A stretch of DNA of 64,000 nt from DATAJX01 sp964601735 (GTDB taxonomy: Bacteria; Pseudomonadota; Alphaproteobacteria; UBA2136; UBA6156): contig CAZROO010000001.1 in NCBI GenBank assembly GCA_964601735.1, positions 1 to 64,000 of the forward strand. Reading direction: 5' to 3'. Shown here in pieces: positions 7,975-15,738 of the stretch. The position numbers were made by a program, and so were the translations under genes. Below the pieces are notes generated by a model. The model saw nothing but the letters and a program-made list of their open reading frames with translations. It was not told where the DNA came from and did not search any database. The stretch's first letter is position 1. Each line of letters opens with the position of its first letter.

Positions 7975-10306
7975 AGGCGGCCTTTTTACCGATGACTTCT
8001 CTTTTCCCTACGTGGTTGGGAGCCCCAATCACGCCCTCGGCTTCCATCTTGTCAATCAAGTCAGCCGCACGATTATAACCGATTTTAAGTTGGCGCTGCA
8101 AAAAGCTGGTGGAGGCTTTGCCTTCTTCGGTAACGATGCGCACCGCCTGCTCGTACAGGTTGCCTTCGTCGCCATCTTCGCCACTGGCGGCGGCACCTTT
8201 GCTGCCCGGTACGGCGGCGGGGCCGGACTTAAAGATATCCTCCAGGTAACTCGGCTGGCCCTGGTCGCGCAGGTGCTGCGCCACACGGTTGCATTCCTCT
8301 TCGCTCACAAACGCGCCATGCAAGCGTTGCATGGCGTTGCTGCCGTTGCCGAGGTAAAGCATGTCGCCTTTGCCCAGCAGGGTTTCGGCACCCATGCTGT
8401 CGAGCACGGTGCGGCTGTCGATTTTGCTCGCCACGCTGAAACTGATGCGGCACGGAATATTGGCTTTAATCAACCCGGTCACCACGTCCACGCTCGGGCG
8501 CTGCGTCGCCACCAGCAGGTGAATCCCGGAAGCCCGCGCCATCTGCGTCAGGCGCGCAATGGAAAACTCCACCGCCTTGCCCGCCACCATCATCAGGTCG
8601 GCAAGCTCGTCAATAACCACCACGATGTACGGCAGTGGCCGGGTGGCAATCGGTTGCTCCTCGTGCACCGGCTGGCCGGTTTGCAGGTCAAAGCCGGTCT
8701 GCACCAGGCGGGTGGGGATTTTACCGTCGGCCTGCAGCTCGGCAAATTTGCTGTTGAAGCTAGAGAGATTCTTCACACCCAGCTCGGCCATCAGGCGGTA
8801 GCGGTTTTCCATTTCCTTCACCACCCAGTTGAGGGCGCTCGCGGCCTTATTGGGGTCGGTGATCACCGGCGTCAGCAGGTGCGGAATGTCATTATAGATG
8901 CTCAATTCGAGCATCTTCGGGTCCACCAGCACCAGCTTCAGTTCATCCGGCGTCAGGCGGTACAGAAGACTCAGAATGAACGCGTTGATGCCCACGCTCT
9001 TCCCGCTGCCGGTCGTCCCGGCAATCAGGCCGTGGGGCATTTTGGCGATGTCGGTGTAAGTGGGCTGGCCGGAGGTATCGACGCCCAGCGCCACGGTGAG
9101 CGCACCCGGATCTTCCTCAAATGCCTCGGTTTCCAAAAGCTCGCGCAGGGATGTGAACTGCCGCTCGCGGTTGGGCAGTTCAATGCCCAGCACGTTGCGG
9201 CCGGGAATCGGCGCAATGCGGATGCTGAGCGCGCTCATCGCCCGGGCCAGGTCATCCTGCAGGCTCACGATGGCGCTGGTCTTTACCCCCGCGGCGGGCT
9301 CGAGTTCGTAAATGGTAATCACCGGCCCGGGGCGGATGTTGCCCACCGTGCCCTCGATGCCGAAGTTCTTGAGCTCCGATTCGATGCGCCGCGCATTCTG
9401 CTGCAACGCTTCCTCGCTTTCGCCTTCCTTCTGGGCCCTGGGCTCGTCCAGCAATTCCAGCGTCGGCAGGGCAAACTGGCCGGGCACGCTCAAATCCATT
9501 TCGGTTTGCTTGGGTGCCTTGCGGATAGGCTTCACAGCCTCTTCAACGTCTTCCTCGGTACGAATGACCTTGGCGCCCGGGCGGCGCGGAATCGGGTGGG
9601 AAAGAGGCAAATCAAACTGCTCCGGCACTTCAAACTTGAGGCGCTGCACCAGTCGCAGCGTCATTGTGGCAAACACCTTACACACCTTGTAGGCCCAAAT
9701 GGCCGTTGCATGCACTTCACGTAGGCTCCAGCCAGTGAACCACAGCAGCGCCAGCACTGCCAGCGCACCCATCAGCATCAGGGCACCCACATGGCCCAAC
9801 AGGGGAACAGTCAGCGTCGCCACCAGTTTGCCCAGCAGGCCGCCGTTGCCAAAGCCTTCACCGCCTACCGGCCATTGCGGCAGCGGGCTGGTCAGCGAGA
9901 GCACCACACCGCAGCTCACCAGTAACAGCGGCACGGTTACGGCCTGCAGGTTAAAACTTGGCCCTTCGCGGTGCAGCAGCATGTTCACCGCGTGGTACAC
10001 CAGCCAGCCCACCCACAAAAACGCACCCAGGCCAAACAGCATAATCAGGGTGTCGGCGGTGTAGGCGCCAAGGCGACCGCCCAGGTTCTGTATCACCATA
10101 TCGGGCGCTGCGTGGTTCAGGCTCGGGTCGGTGGGAGCATAGGTATAAAGGCACAGCACCAGGTAAAGCGCGCCCACCGCCAGCAACACTCCCAATCCTT
10201 CGCGCAAACGGTCGGCATAGCCGCGACGCGCCGGGCGCCGGGCGGTCACCCCTTTTTGCCCCGACGGGCGACGTGTGATTTGGCCAGCCATGAATAGTTG
10301 ATTCAA
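7973..10306 (-). CDS. ftsK: DNA translocase FtsK
   Basis: A 777-residue FtsK/SpoIIIE translocase that pumps chromosome ends through the septum and helps dimer resolution. Four membrane helices occupy roughly residues 30-190 (GLGVLLAVGALYLVLCLY; TLIMLFGLGAFLWVGWLVY; VPLLLVSCGVVLSL; LMGALAVLALLWF). A short linker precedes the motor: Walker A GTTGSGKSVGIN near 427, Walker B LPYIVVVIDELADLMM, and ATQRPSVDVVTG. The C-terminal gamma winged-helix domain (IGYNRAADLIDKMEAEGVIG) should read KOPS sequences. The linker is much shorter than in E. coli, as is usual in alphaproteobacteria. Confidence 0.96.
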   Translation of the reverse strand: MNQLFMAGQITRRPSGQKGVTARRPARRGYADRLREGLGVLLAVGALYLVLCLYTYAPTDPSLNHAAPDMVIQNLGGRLGAYTADTLIMLFGLGAFLWVGWLVYHAVNMLLHREGPSFNLQAVTVPLLLVSCGVVLSLTSPLPQWPVGGEGFGNGGLLGKLVATLTVPLLGHVGALMLMGALAVLALLWFTGWSLREVHATAIWAYKVCKVFATMTLRLVQRLKFEVPEQFDLPLSHPIPRRPGAKVIRTEEDVEEAVKPIRKAPKQTEMDLSVPGQFALPTLELLDEPRAQKEGESEEALQQNARRIESELKNFGIEGTVGNIRPGPVITIYELEPAAGVKTSAIVSLQDDLARAMSALSIRIAPIPGRNVLGIELPNRERQFTSLRELLETEAFEEDPGALTVALGVDTSGQPTYTDIAKMPHGLIAGTTGSGKSVGINAFILSLLYRLTPDELKLVLVDPKMLELSIYNDIPHLLTPVITDPNKAASALNWVVKEMENRYRLMAELGVKNLSSFNSKFAELQADGKIPTRLVQTGFDLQTGQPVHEEQPIATRPLPYIVVVIDELADLMMVAGKAVEFSIARLTQMARASGIHLLVATQRPSVDVVTGLIKANIPCRISFSVASKIDSRTVLDSMGAETLLGKGDMLYLGNGSNAMQRLHGAFVSEEECNRVAQHLRDQGQPSYLEDIFKSGPAAVPGSKGAAASGEDGDEGNLYEQAVRIVTEEGKASTSFLQRQLKIGYNRAADLIDKMEAEGVIGAPNHVGKREVIGKKAA

Positions 10307-10335
10307 TCTCCCTGTCCGGCCTACGTCAATGTTTT

Positions 10336-10365
10336 TGTATACTCAAGCGCAGCCCGTGTGGCCAA
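10336..10365 (-). promoter_or_regulatory. Probable ftsK promoter
   Basis: On the minus strand TTGGCC (10360-10365), an 18-nt spacer and TATACA (10336-10341) lie about 30 nt upstream of the ftsK start. The -10 is the same TATACA seen before pyrE and pyrF. Confidence 0.45.
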
Positions 10366-10425
10366 AGCAGCACCCGCCCACCCCCCGTGGCGCAACCACC
10401 ACGCCAAGCGGGTACGCACAAAAGA

Positions 10426-10458
10426 GAAAAGCCCCACCGCTTGCGCGGGGGGCTTTTC
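10426..10458 (-). terminator. Rho-independent terminator after the outer-membrane protein gene
   Basis: On the minus strand AAAAGCCCCCCGC-GCAA-GCGGTGGGGCTTTT forms a strong stem followed by a T-rich tail. Confidence 0.8.
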
Positions 10459-10475
10459 CTTCGAGGTTGAGGATA

Positions 10476-11246
10476 TTAGTACTGCGAACCGCCACCCACA
10501 GGGAAACTGTAGGTAAGGCGCGCCGCAATCACGTTGTCATCGACCTTGACCTTGTAGGGGTTGCCTGCCTGGTTCTGGTCAGCGAAGGTGTAGCGGTAGT
10601 GAATACCAAGCCTGGCACCCGTATCAAAGAGCGGTGCATCGGCAAGAATCCCAACCGTCGGGCTGGTATCCGAGACCGTGATCTGCGGAAAGGCATAGCC
10701 GTTATAGCTCTGGTTGACGGTTGCCTTGCGGTAATCGACACCCACGGTTGGGCCAATACGGAATGAGCCGAAGTCATAGAGGAGGCCAATATCGCCACCC
10801 ACATTGAACATCGAACTCGATTCCGCGATGGCCCCAGCCATCACGTTGGCATCGCCCACGCTCCAGGCCGCGCGCACCTGACCCAAGAGCACGAAGCTCT
10901 CGTTGATCCGGTACTCGATGCCGGCCACCGGCCCCAGCATCCACCAGGTACGGTGGATGCTGGCGTAGTCAGTATTCCACTGGTTCAACGAGTTGAGGCA
11001 GGTCGCCACCAACTCGTTCTTCGTGGACTTCTGGAACCAGGAACCTTCAGCGCCGACGAAGACGCTGATGACCGCGAGGTCGGGTATCGCCCTTACCTGC
11101 GGCTGGTAAACTGGCGCAGGCGGCGGCGCCTTGTAGTAGACTTTCGGCGGCACAGGCCGCGGTTTCGCCAGGTCGGCAGCCGAAGCCGCCACCATCGAAC
11201 CGACGACCGCCGTCGTAGCAAGCAGTATCGCAATAGATTTACGCAT
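10476..11246 (-). CDS. Outer-membrane beta-barrel protein
   Basis: A 256-residue secreted protein with signal peptide MRKSIAILLATTAVVGSMVAA followed by SAADL and a Pro-rich stretch (KPRPVPPKVYYKAPPPAP). Such an AADL plus proline start is common in alphaproteobacterial Omp25/Omp31-type barrels. The rest alternates polar and hydrophobic residues in short strands (FVGAEGSW, VGGDIGLLYDF, ARLGIHYRYTF) and ends VIAARLTYSFPVGGGSQY. The start at 11246 is chosen for its GGAGG site and signal peptide over the longer frame from 11339. Two Cys are expected in the mature protein. The exact family is uncertain. A strong hairpin lies in its leader. Confidence 0.75.
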   Translation of the reverse strand: MRKSIAILLATTAVVGSMVAASAADLAKPRPVPPKVYYKAPPPAPVYQPQVRAIPDLAVISVFVGAEGSWFQKSTKNELVATCLNSLNQWNTDYASIHRTWWMLGPVAGIEYRINESFVLLGQVRAAWSVGDANVMAGAIAESSSMFNVGGDIGLLYDFGSFRIGPTVGVDYRKATVNQSYNGYAFPQITVSDTSPTVGILADAPLFDTGARLGIHYRYTFADQNQAGNPYKVKVDDNVIAARLTYSFPVGGGSQY

Positions 11247-11295
11247 TTGAAACCTCCAAGGTTCGTGGGCATGCGAAAGCCCGTGAGATAAAGTA

Positions 11296-11358
11296 TGGAG
11301 GCGTTGGAAAAAACCAGGTGCACCCGTAGCCGGATGCAATGGTTTCCCAACGCCTCCA
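11296..11358 (-). promoter_or_regulatory. Leader hairpin of the outer-membrane protein mRNA, possible translational switch
   Basis: TGGAGGCGTTGG and CCAACGCCTCCA form a perfect 12-bp stem, extended by a second stem of A/T and GG/CC pairs. On the mRNA the distal arm (CCTCCA) is also complementary to the ribosome-binding site TGGAGG about 40 nt downstream, so two alternative pairings are possible. Confidence 0.5.
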
Positions 11359-11495
11359 GCGTATAGTTCTCTTTAGATATGGGGTGTATACATAGAGCCC
11401 GCAAGTGCCATGTATGCAATTTTAACGATTATTCCGGGCGGGCAAAACAGCGTAAAACTTGACGGATTTCCACCCCTCGCCTACACAGGCGGCAG

Positions 11496-11571
11496 GCCGA
11501 CGTAGCTCAGCTGGTAGAGCGGCGCATTCGTAATGCGTAGGTCGTCTGTTCGATTCAGATCGTCGGCACCA
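11496..11571 (+). tRNA. tRNA-Thr (anticodon CGT)
   Basis: A full 76-nt cloverleaf with an encoded CCA: acceptor GCCGACG (11496-11502) pairs with CGTCGGC (11561-11567); the D arm is GCTCAGCTGGTAGAGC; the anticodon stem is GCGCA/TGCGT with the loop TTCGTAA, anticodon CGT at 11529-11531, reading ACG threonine codons. The T arm contains GTTCGATTC. Confidence 0.95.
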
Positions 11572-11574
11572 TTT

Positions 11575-11601
11575 AAAAACGGGATTTATCCCGTTTTTTA
11601 T
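11575..11601 (+). terminator. Terminator of the tRNA-Thr transcript
   Basis: AAAACGGGAT-TT-ATCCCGTTTTTT gives a perfect stem and T run 4 nt after the tRNA 3' end. Confidence 0.85.
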
Positions 11602-11638
11602 TTGCTAAAACTCATCATTCAACCATAAAGTTGAATAA

Positions 11639-12589
11639 ATGCTTTATAGCCTCGATTTGCTGTTCAACGCCCTGGCCGACCCCACGCGGCGCGTACTGCT
11701 GCGTCGCTTGAGCCAGGGGCCTGCCGTGGTGGGCCAATTGCGGAGCCTATGCCCCACCATCAGCCTCGCCGCCGTCAGCAAACATTTACAGGTTTTGCGC
11801 CGCGCCGGCCTGGTGGCTGCCCAGCGCCAGGGCAAGTTTTACCGCTTTGTGCTGTTGCCGGAGGCCCTCCGCCACGCCGACCAGTGGCTGGCCCATTACC
11901 GACAAGAATCTGCTGAAGCCTCCGCAACTATCGGCAACATCGCCCTGCTCGGCCTCTCGGCCAACCCACCTCATGCCGGGCACCTGCTCATCAGCCAGAC
12001 CCTGCTGGACTACGGCTACAAGACGGTCTGGTGGAGCATCGCGCCCGAGCAGGAGTTCAAATCCAAGGCCACGCTGGCGCCCTACGCCCACCGCGTAAAA
12101 CTGGCCGAGCTCCTGCTGGCGGGCGAGCCGTCCATTCAACTCGACGCCACCGAAGCGCAAATGACCATCCGCGACGAACACCACCGCACCGCCGAATGGC
12201 TGGCCGAAATGGCCCGCCGCCACCCGCAGGCCAACTTCACCTTTGTCATGGGCGCCGACAGCTGGGCCCACCCCACCAAAGGCTTCCACACCTGGGGCGG
12301 GTTCGGCGAATGCCTCGATTACGCCGGGGTTCTGGTCATTCCCCGACCCGACCATATGAGCGGTCTCAAAACCGCGGCCGCCGCCCAAGCCCTCCAAAAA
12401 CGCTTCCATAAAAAACCCGGCATCGTACCGCGTGGCCGTTGGGCGCTATACCCCGATACCTTGCTGGAAATCAGCTCCACCAGCGTCCGTACCCAACTCG
12501 CCAAAGGCGAAACGCCACAGGGTGTGACCCCGGAACAGCTTGACTACATCCGCCGCAACGGCCTTTATATCCGGCATGTTAATCAATAA
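11639..12589 (+). CDS. ArsR-type HTH fused to a NadD-like nucleotidyltransferase
   Basis: One uninterrupted 316-residue frame carries two domains. Residues 1-90 are a classical ArsR winged helix: LFNALADPTRRVLLRRLSQG, then SLAAVSKHLQVLRRAGLV and RQGKFYRF. Residues 98-315 are nicotinate-nucleotide adenylyltransferase-like: LLGLSANPPHAGHL corresponds to the nucleotide-binding T-x-x-P-x-H-x-G-H motif, FVMGADSW to the family's G-x-D motif, and EISSTSVR to the ISST-x-x-R motif. No Met occurs between the domains, so a separately started NadD is unlikely. NadD makes deamido-NAD from NaMN and ATP. A DNA-binding NMN adenylyltransferase recalls NadR, but with an unrelated HTH. It overlaps the next gene by 14 nt. 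Enzyme activity and DNA targets are inferred. Confidence 0.85.
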   Translation: MLYSLDLLFNALADPTRRVLLRRLSQGPAVVGQLRSLCPTISLAAVSKHLQVLRRAGLVAAQRQGKFYRFVLLPEALRHADQWLAHYRQESAEASATIGNIALLGLSANPPHAGHLLISQTLLDYGYKTVWWSIAPEQEFKSKATLAPYAHRVKLAELLLAGEPSIQLDATEAQMTIRDEHHRTAEWLAEMARRHPQANFTFVMGADSWAHPTKGFHTWGGFGECLDYAGVLVIPRPDHMSGLKTAAAAQALQKRFHKKPGIVPRGRWALYPDTLLEISSTSVRTQLAKGETPQGVTPEQLDYIRRNGLYIRHVNQ

Positions 12590-14009
12590 GAACGGCTTCC
12601 GCGAATACGACGCCCGCTGGCTTTTGGACAAGGAGCTGGATTTGGCAGGCGCCGAAGCCCTCGGCCTCGGCCTGGCCCATTTCATCCACGAAAAAGGTGT
12701 CGAGCCCCAACTCGTCACCGGCCACGATTACCGCAGCTATTCGGCAGACGTGCAAAGCGCCGTCATCAAAGGCCTGGTTGCGGGCGGTATCGAAGTCCAC
12801 AACATCGGCCTGGCCATCACGCCAATGGCCTACTACGCACAGTTCGCGCTCAATATCCCCTGCGTCGCCATGTGCACCGCCAGCCATAACGAAAACGGCT
12901 GGACCGGCGTCAAAATGGGCGTGAAAAAGCCGCTGACTTTCGGCCCCGACGAAATGAGCCGCCTGCGCGATATCGTGCTCAACGACGAAGCTCAACAACG
13001 CCCCGGCGGCAAAGCCGTCAAGGTCGAGAACTTCGCCGATAAGTACATCGCCCACCTCACAAACCGGGCACCGTTCAAGCGCCCCCTCAAGGCCGTGGTG
13101 GCCTGCGGCAATGGCACCGCAGGCGCTTTCGCGCCGCAAATCTTGCGCAAGTTGGGCGTGGAAGTGATTGAGCGCCACTGCAACCTCGACCACAGCTTCC
13201 CCCATTACAATCCCAACCCCGAAGACCTGCACATGCTGCACGACATGGCCGCAGCAGTCGAGCAGACCGGCGCCGATTTGGCCCTGGGCTTCGACGGCGA
13301 CGGCGACCGCTGCGGCGTGGTGATGGACAACGGTCACGAGATTTTCGCCGACAAACTCGGCGTGCTCCTCGCCCGCGATATCGCGGCGGCGCACCCGAAC
13401 GCCACCTTCGTCGTCGATGTGAAATCCACCGGCATCTACGCCATCGACCCGGAACTGAAGCGGCACGGCGCCACCATCGACTACTGGAAAACCGGCCACA
13501 GCTACATCAAGCACCGCACGGCGGAACTCGGCGCCATCGCGGGTTTCGAAAAATCCGGCCACTTCTTTTTCAACCCGCCCTACGGCTTGGGCTACGACGA
13601 CGCGTTGGTGAGTGCCATCGCCGTGCTCGACCTGCTGGAAAACAACCCCACCAGACACCTCAGCCAGCTGGCCGATGGGCTGCCCAAAACATTCGGCAGC
13701 CCCACCATGAGCCCGCACTGTGACGACGACAAAAAGTACGCCGTGGTCAAGGCCCTCACCGAACACATCCAAACGCTCACGGAAATCATCGGTCAGAAGG
13801 TCACCGGCATCATCACCGTCAACGGTGTGCGCTTTACGGTAGCAGACGGCACCTGGGGGCTCATTCGCGCCAGCAGCAACAAGCCCGAGCTGGTGGTGGT
13901 GGTCGAAAGCCCGACCAGCCTCGCCAACCGCAATGCCATGTTCGCCTTTATCGAGAGCCTGCTGGCCAAACATCCTGAAATCGGCAGTTTTAACCAGAAA
14001 TTAAGCTAA
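12576..14009 (+). CDS. Phosphomannomutase/phosphoglucomutase
   Basis: A 477-residue alpha-D-phosphohexomutase that interconverts hexose 6- and 1-phosphates (Man and/or Glc), feeding sugar-nucleotide synthesis. The catalytic loop TASHNENGWTGVKMG is near residue 101, with the phosphoserine in TASH; the metal-binding loop GFDGDGDRCG is near 240; the sugar-binding FEKSGHFFF loop is near 325. The phosphate-binding domain at the C-terminus contains RASSNKPELVVVVES. The ATG at 12576 lies inside the stop region of the preceding fusion gene (14-nt overlap), so translation is probably coupled. Confidence 0.9.
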   Translation: MLINKNGFREYDARWLLDKELDLAGAEALGLGLAHFIHEKGVEPQLVTGHDYRSYSADVQSAVIKGLVAGGIEVHNIGLAITPMAYYAQFALNIPCVAMCTASHNENGWTGVKMGVKKPLTFGPDEMSRLRDIVLNDEAQQRPGGKAVKVENFADKYIAHLTNRAPFKRPLKAVVACGNGTAGAFAPQILRKLGVEVIERHCNLDHSFPHYNPNPEDLHMLHDMAAAVEQTGADLALGFDGDGDRCGVVMDNGHEIFADKLGVLLARDIAAAHPNATFVVDVKSTGIYAIDPELKRHGATIDYWKTGHSYIKHRTAELGAIAGFEKSGHFFFNPPYGLGYDDALVSAIAVLDLLENNPTRHLSQLADGLPKTFGSPTMSPHCDDDKKYAVVKALTEHIQTLTEIIGQKVTGIITVNGVRFTVADGTWGLIRASSNKPELVVVVESPTSLANRNAMFAFIESLLAKHPEIGSFNQKLS

Positions 14010-14135
14010 CTTACATCAATCTAAAATCGGACATAGGTATGTCGTGTTTCGCTTGACCCCCCGGCAGGCACGTTTAAAATTCATTCATCCACAGGCCATG
14101 AGGGCCTGTAAGGAAATAGAGGGAAACCAAGAAAC

Positions 14136-14840
14136 ATGGCACGTAACGTTACCACCGCCGGTTCCCGCGAGAGCGCGGTCGCCCGGCATTTGTCGCAAGT
14201 TTTTAATTATATGGTCGGCGGCGTCGGCATTTCTGGCATCGTCGCCTGGCTCTGCACCAGCAGCCCGGCACTCATGCAGGTCGCCATCAAGGGCAACCTG
14301 ATCTTCCTGCTGGTCTGGCTGGGTTTTGGCCTGTTCATGGGCCGCATCATATTCAGCCTTCAGCCCGCCGTGGCGCTGGCTGTGTTTGCCGCCTTCAGCG
14401 CGCTCACCGGCTTCAGCCTGGCCCCGATTGCGCTGGTTTATACGGGCGCCAGCATCGCCACCGCCTTTGCCGTGGCGGCCATCATGTTCGGCGGCGCCAG
14501 CCTGTACGGCTACGTCACCCAAAAGAGCCTCTCCGGCTGGGGTACGTTCCTGATGATGGGCGTCTGGGGCCTGTTCGGCGTCATGATCATCAACCTGCTG
14601 TTCGGTCTGTTCGGCCACCCGCTGGCAGGCGTGCAAACCGCCATCAGCCTCATCGCGGTGCCGCTGTTTGCCGCACTGACGGCCTACGATGTAAACCAGA
14701 TCAAGGAAACGTTCTTCATGTACGGCGGCAACGAGCTGATGCGCTCGCGTCTGGCGATTCTTTCCGCCACCAGCCTATACATCAACTTCCTGAACATGTT
14801 CATCCAGTTGCTCAACCTCATCGGCGTTCGCCGGAGTTAA
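14136..14840 (+). CDS. Bax inhibitor-1/YccA family membrane protein
   Basis: A 234-residue inner-membrane protein with about seven hydrophobic helices (MVGGVGISGIVAWLC; GNLIFLLVWLGFGLFMG; AVALAVFAAFSALTGF; IATAFAVAAIMFGGASLYGYVTQ; FLMMGVWGLFGVMIINLLFG; TAISLIAVPLFAALTAYDV; the C-terminal helix). LYGYVT-x-K-x-L and FAALTAYDVNQIK are BI-1 family signatures; the Asp residues relate to proton/calcium leak in characterised members. The cellular role in bacteria is unclear. It is monocistronic, with its own terminator. Confidence 0.9.
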   Translation: MARNVTTAGSRESAVARHLSQVFNYMVGGVGISGIVAWLCTSSPALMQVAIKGNLIFLLVWLGFGLFMGRIIFSLQPAVALAVFAAFSALTGFSLAPIALVYTGASIATAFAVAAIMFGGASLYGYVTQKSLSGWGTFLMMGVWGLFGVMIINLLFGLFGHPLAGVQTAISLIAVPLFAALTAYDVNQIKETFFMYGGNELMRSRLAILSATSLYINFLNMFIQLLNLIGVRRS

Positions 14841-14850
14841 GCGGCATGCT

Positions 14851-14887
14851 AAAGGGCCCCGACCACATAAGTGGGCGGGGCCTTTTT
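14851..14887 (+). terminator. Terminator of the BI-1 family gene
   Basis: AAAGGGCCCCG and CGGGGCCTTTTT pair around a short loop 11 nt after the stop. Confidence 0.85.
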
Positions 14888-14902
14888 GTTGGCGTATCGA
14901 AA

Positions 14903-15259
14903 TCAGTGTTCAAGGCTCCACTTCACCAGCGAAAGCCGGCCATCATGGCGCTCGAATCCCACGTAAACCGTGGGCTTGTCCGGCCAGCCGAAAGAATAAA
15001 CCGGCTGTAACGTCGCCGAAGCTTCACGTTGGATGACCAGTTTCCCGAAGTGGGGAATATTCTCCAACAGAACAAGGTCCGGGTTATCGCCGATATGGTC
15101 CAGCAAGCCCACCATAGACGCCATCGAGCAGCCGATACCGAAGGCCGTATTAAAAAGCCCGATCATGGCCCTTTCGGGTTTACCGGAAGGCGGGAGTTTC
15201 AAAAAATCCGCCAATGGCGGCATCTCAAAGGGGCAAGCAGAACCTTGGGTTTGCGTCAT
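14903..15259 (-). CDS. Conserved-looking hypothetical protein
   Basis: A 118-residue protein from ATG 15259, which is preceded by GGAGATAG. It begins MTQTQGSACPFEMPPLADFL and contains a small hydrophobic glycine-rich stretch (IGLFNTAFGIGCSMASMVGLLDHIG) that is too polar at its ends for a clear membrane helix. The end (PTVYVGFERHDGRLSLVKWSLEH) looks like a compact beta-rich domain. I do not recognise a family. It sits convergent to the BI-1 gene and 45 nt downstream of the EVE-domain gene on the same strand. Confidence 0.6.
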   Translation of the reverse strand: MTQTQGSACPFEMPPLADFLKLPPSGKPERAMIGLFNTAFGIGCSMASMVGLLDHIGDNPDLVLLENIPHFGKLVIQREASATLQPVYSFGWPDKPTVYVGFERHDGRLSLVKWSLEH

Positions 15260-15303
15260 TGCTATCTCCAAAAAGGAATGAAAGAGAGGCCTTTTCTATC
15301 CCT

Positions 15304-15738
15304 TTACAAAGCCTGGGGCAAGCCACCCATCTTACAGACCACATCCCACTCATCCGCCGTCACCGGCTGAACCGACAACCGTCCGTACTTAACGAACGCC
15401 ATGGCCGCCAGCTTCTTCTCCGCCAGAATCGCTGCCCGCGTCACCGGCGTCGGCAGTTTGCGCACCGGCTTCACCGTCACCACCAGCCAGGGATTTTCCT
15501 TGCCTTTCTCGGGTTTGAAAGTCACATCCAGCTCCGCCGCTTTGGCAATCTCGGCAATGCCGACAATCTCCAGCCCCTCGTTGCTGTGGTAATAAAACGC
15601 CAAATCACCCGGCTTCATCTCGCGCAAAAAATTCCGCGCCATATAGTTGCGCACGCCGTCCCACTTGGTCTGCTTGGCCTTGATTAAATCATCAAAGCTG
15701 AACACCTCGGGCTCGCTTTTGAGCAGCCAGTATTTCAT
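15304..15738 (-). CDS. EVE domain protein (thymocyte nuclear protein 1-like)
   Basis: A 144-residue protein that is one EVE domain: MKYWLLKSEPEVFSFDDL, WDGVRNYMARNFLREMKPGDLAFYYHS, IVGIAEI and NPWLVVTVKPVRKL. EVE is a PUA-like fold thought to read modified bases in DNA or RNA; bacterial stand-alone copies are common and often sit in housekeeping clusters. Its ATG overlaps the stop of the upstream gene (TAATG), indicating an operon with that gene and gpsA. Confidence 0.9.
   Translation of the reverse strand: MKYWLLKSEPEVFSFDDLIKAKQTKWDGVRNYMARNFLREMKPGDLAFYYHSNEGLEIVGIAEIAKAAELDVTFKPEKGKENPWLVVTVKPVRKLPTPVTRAAILAEKKLAAMAFVKYGRLSVQPVTADEWDVVCKMGGLPQAL

Noticed and set aside
8012..9724. 570-codon plus-strand frame
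   Set aside because: Antisense shadow of ftsK; its His/Arg-rich composition is typical of the opposite strand of GC-rich coding DNA.
12579..13973. 464-codon minus-strand frame
   Set aside because: Antisense shadow of the phosphohexomutase gene, which has all catalytic motifs.
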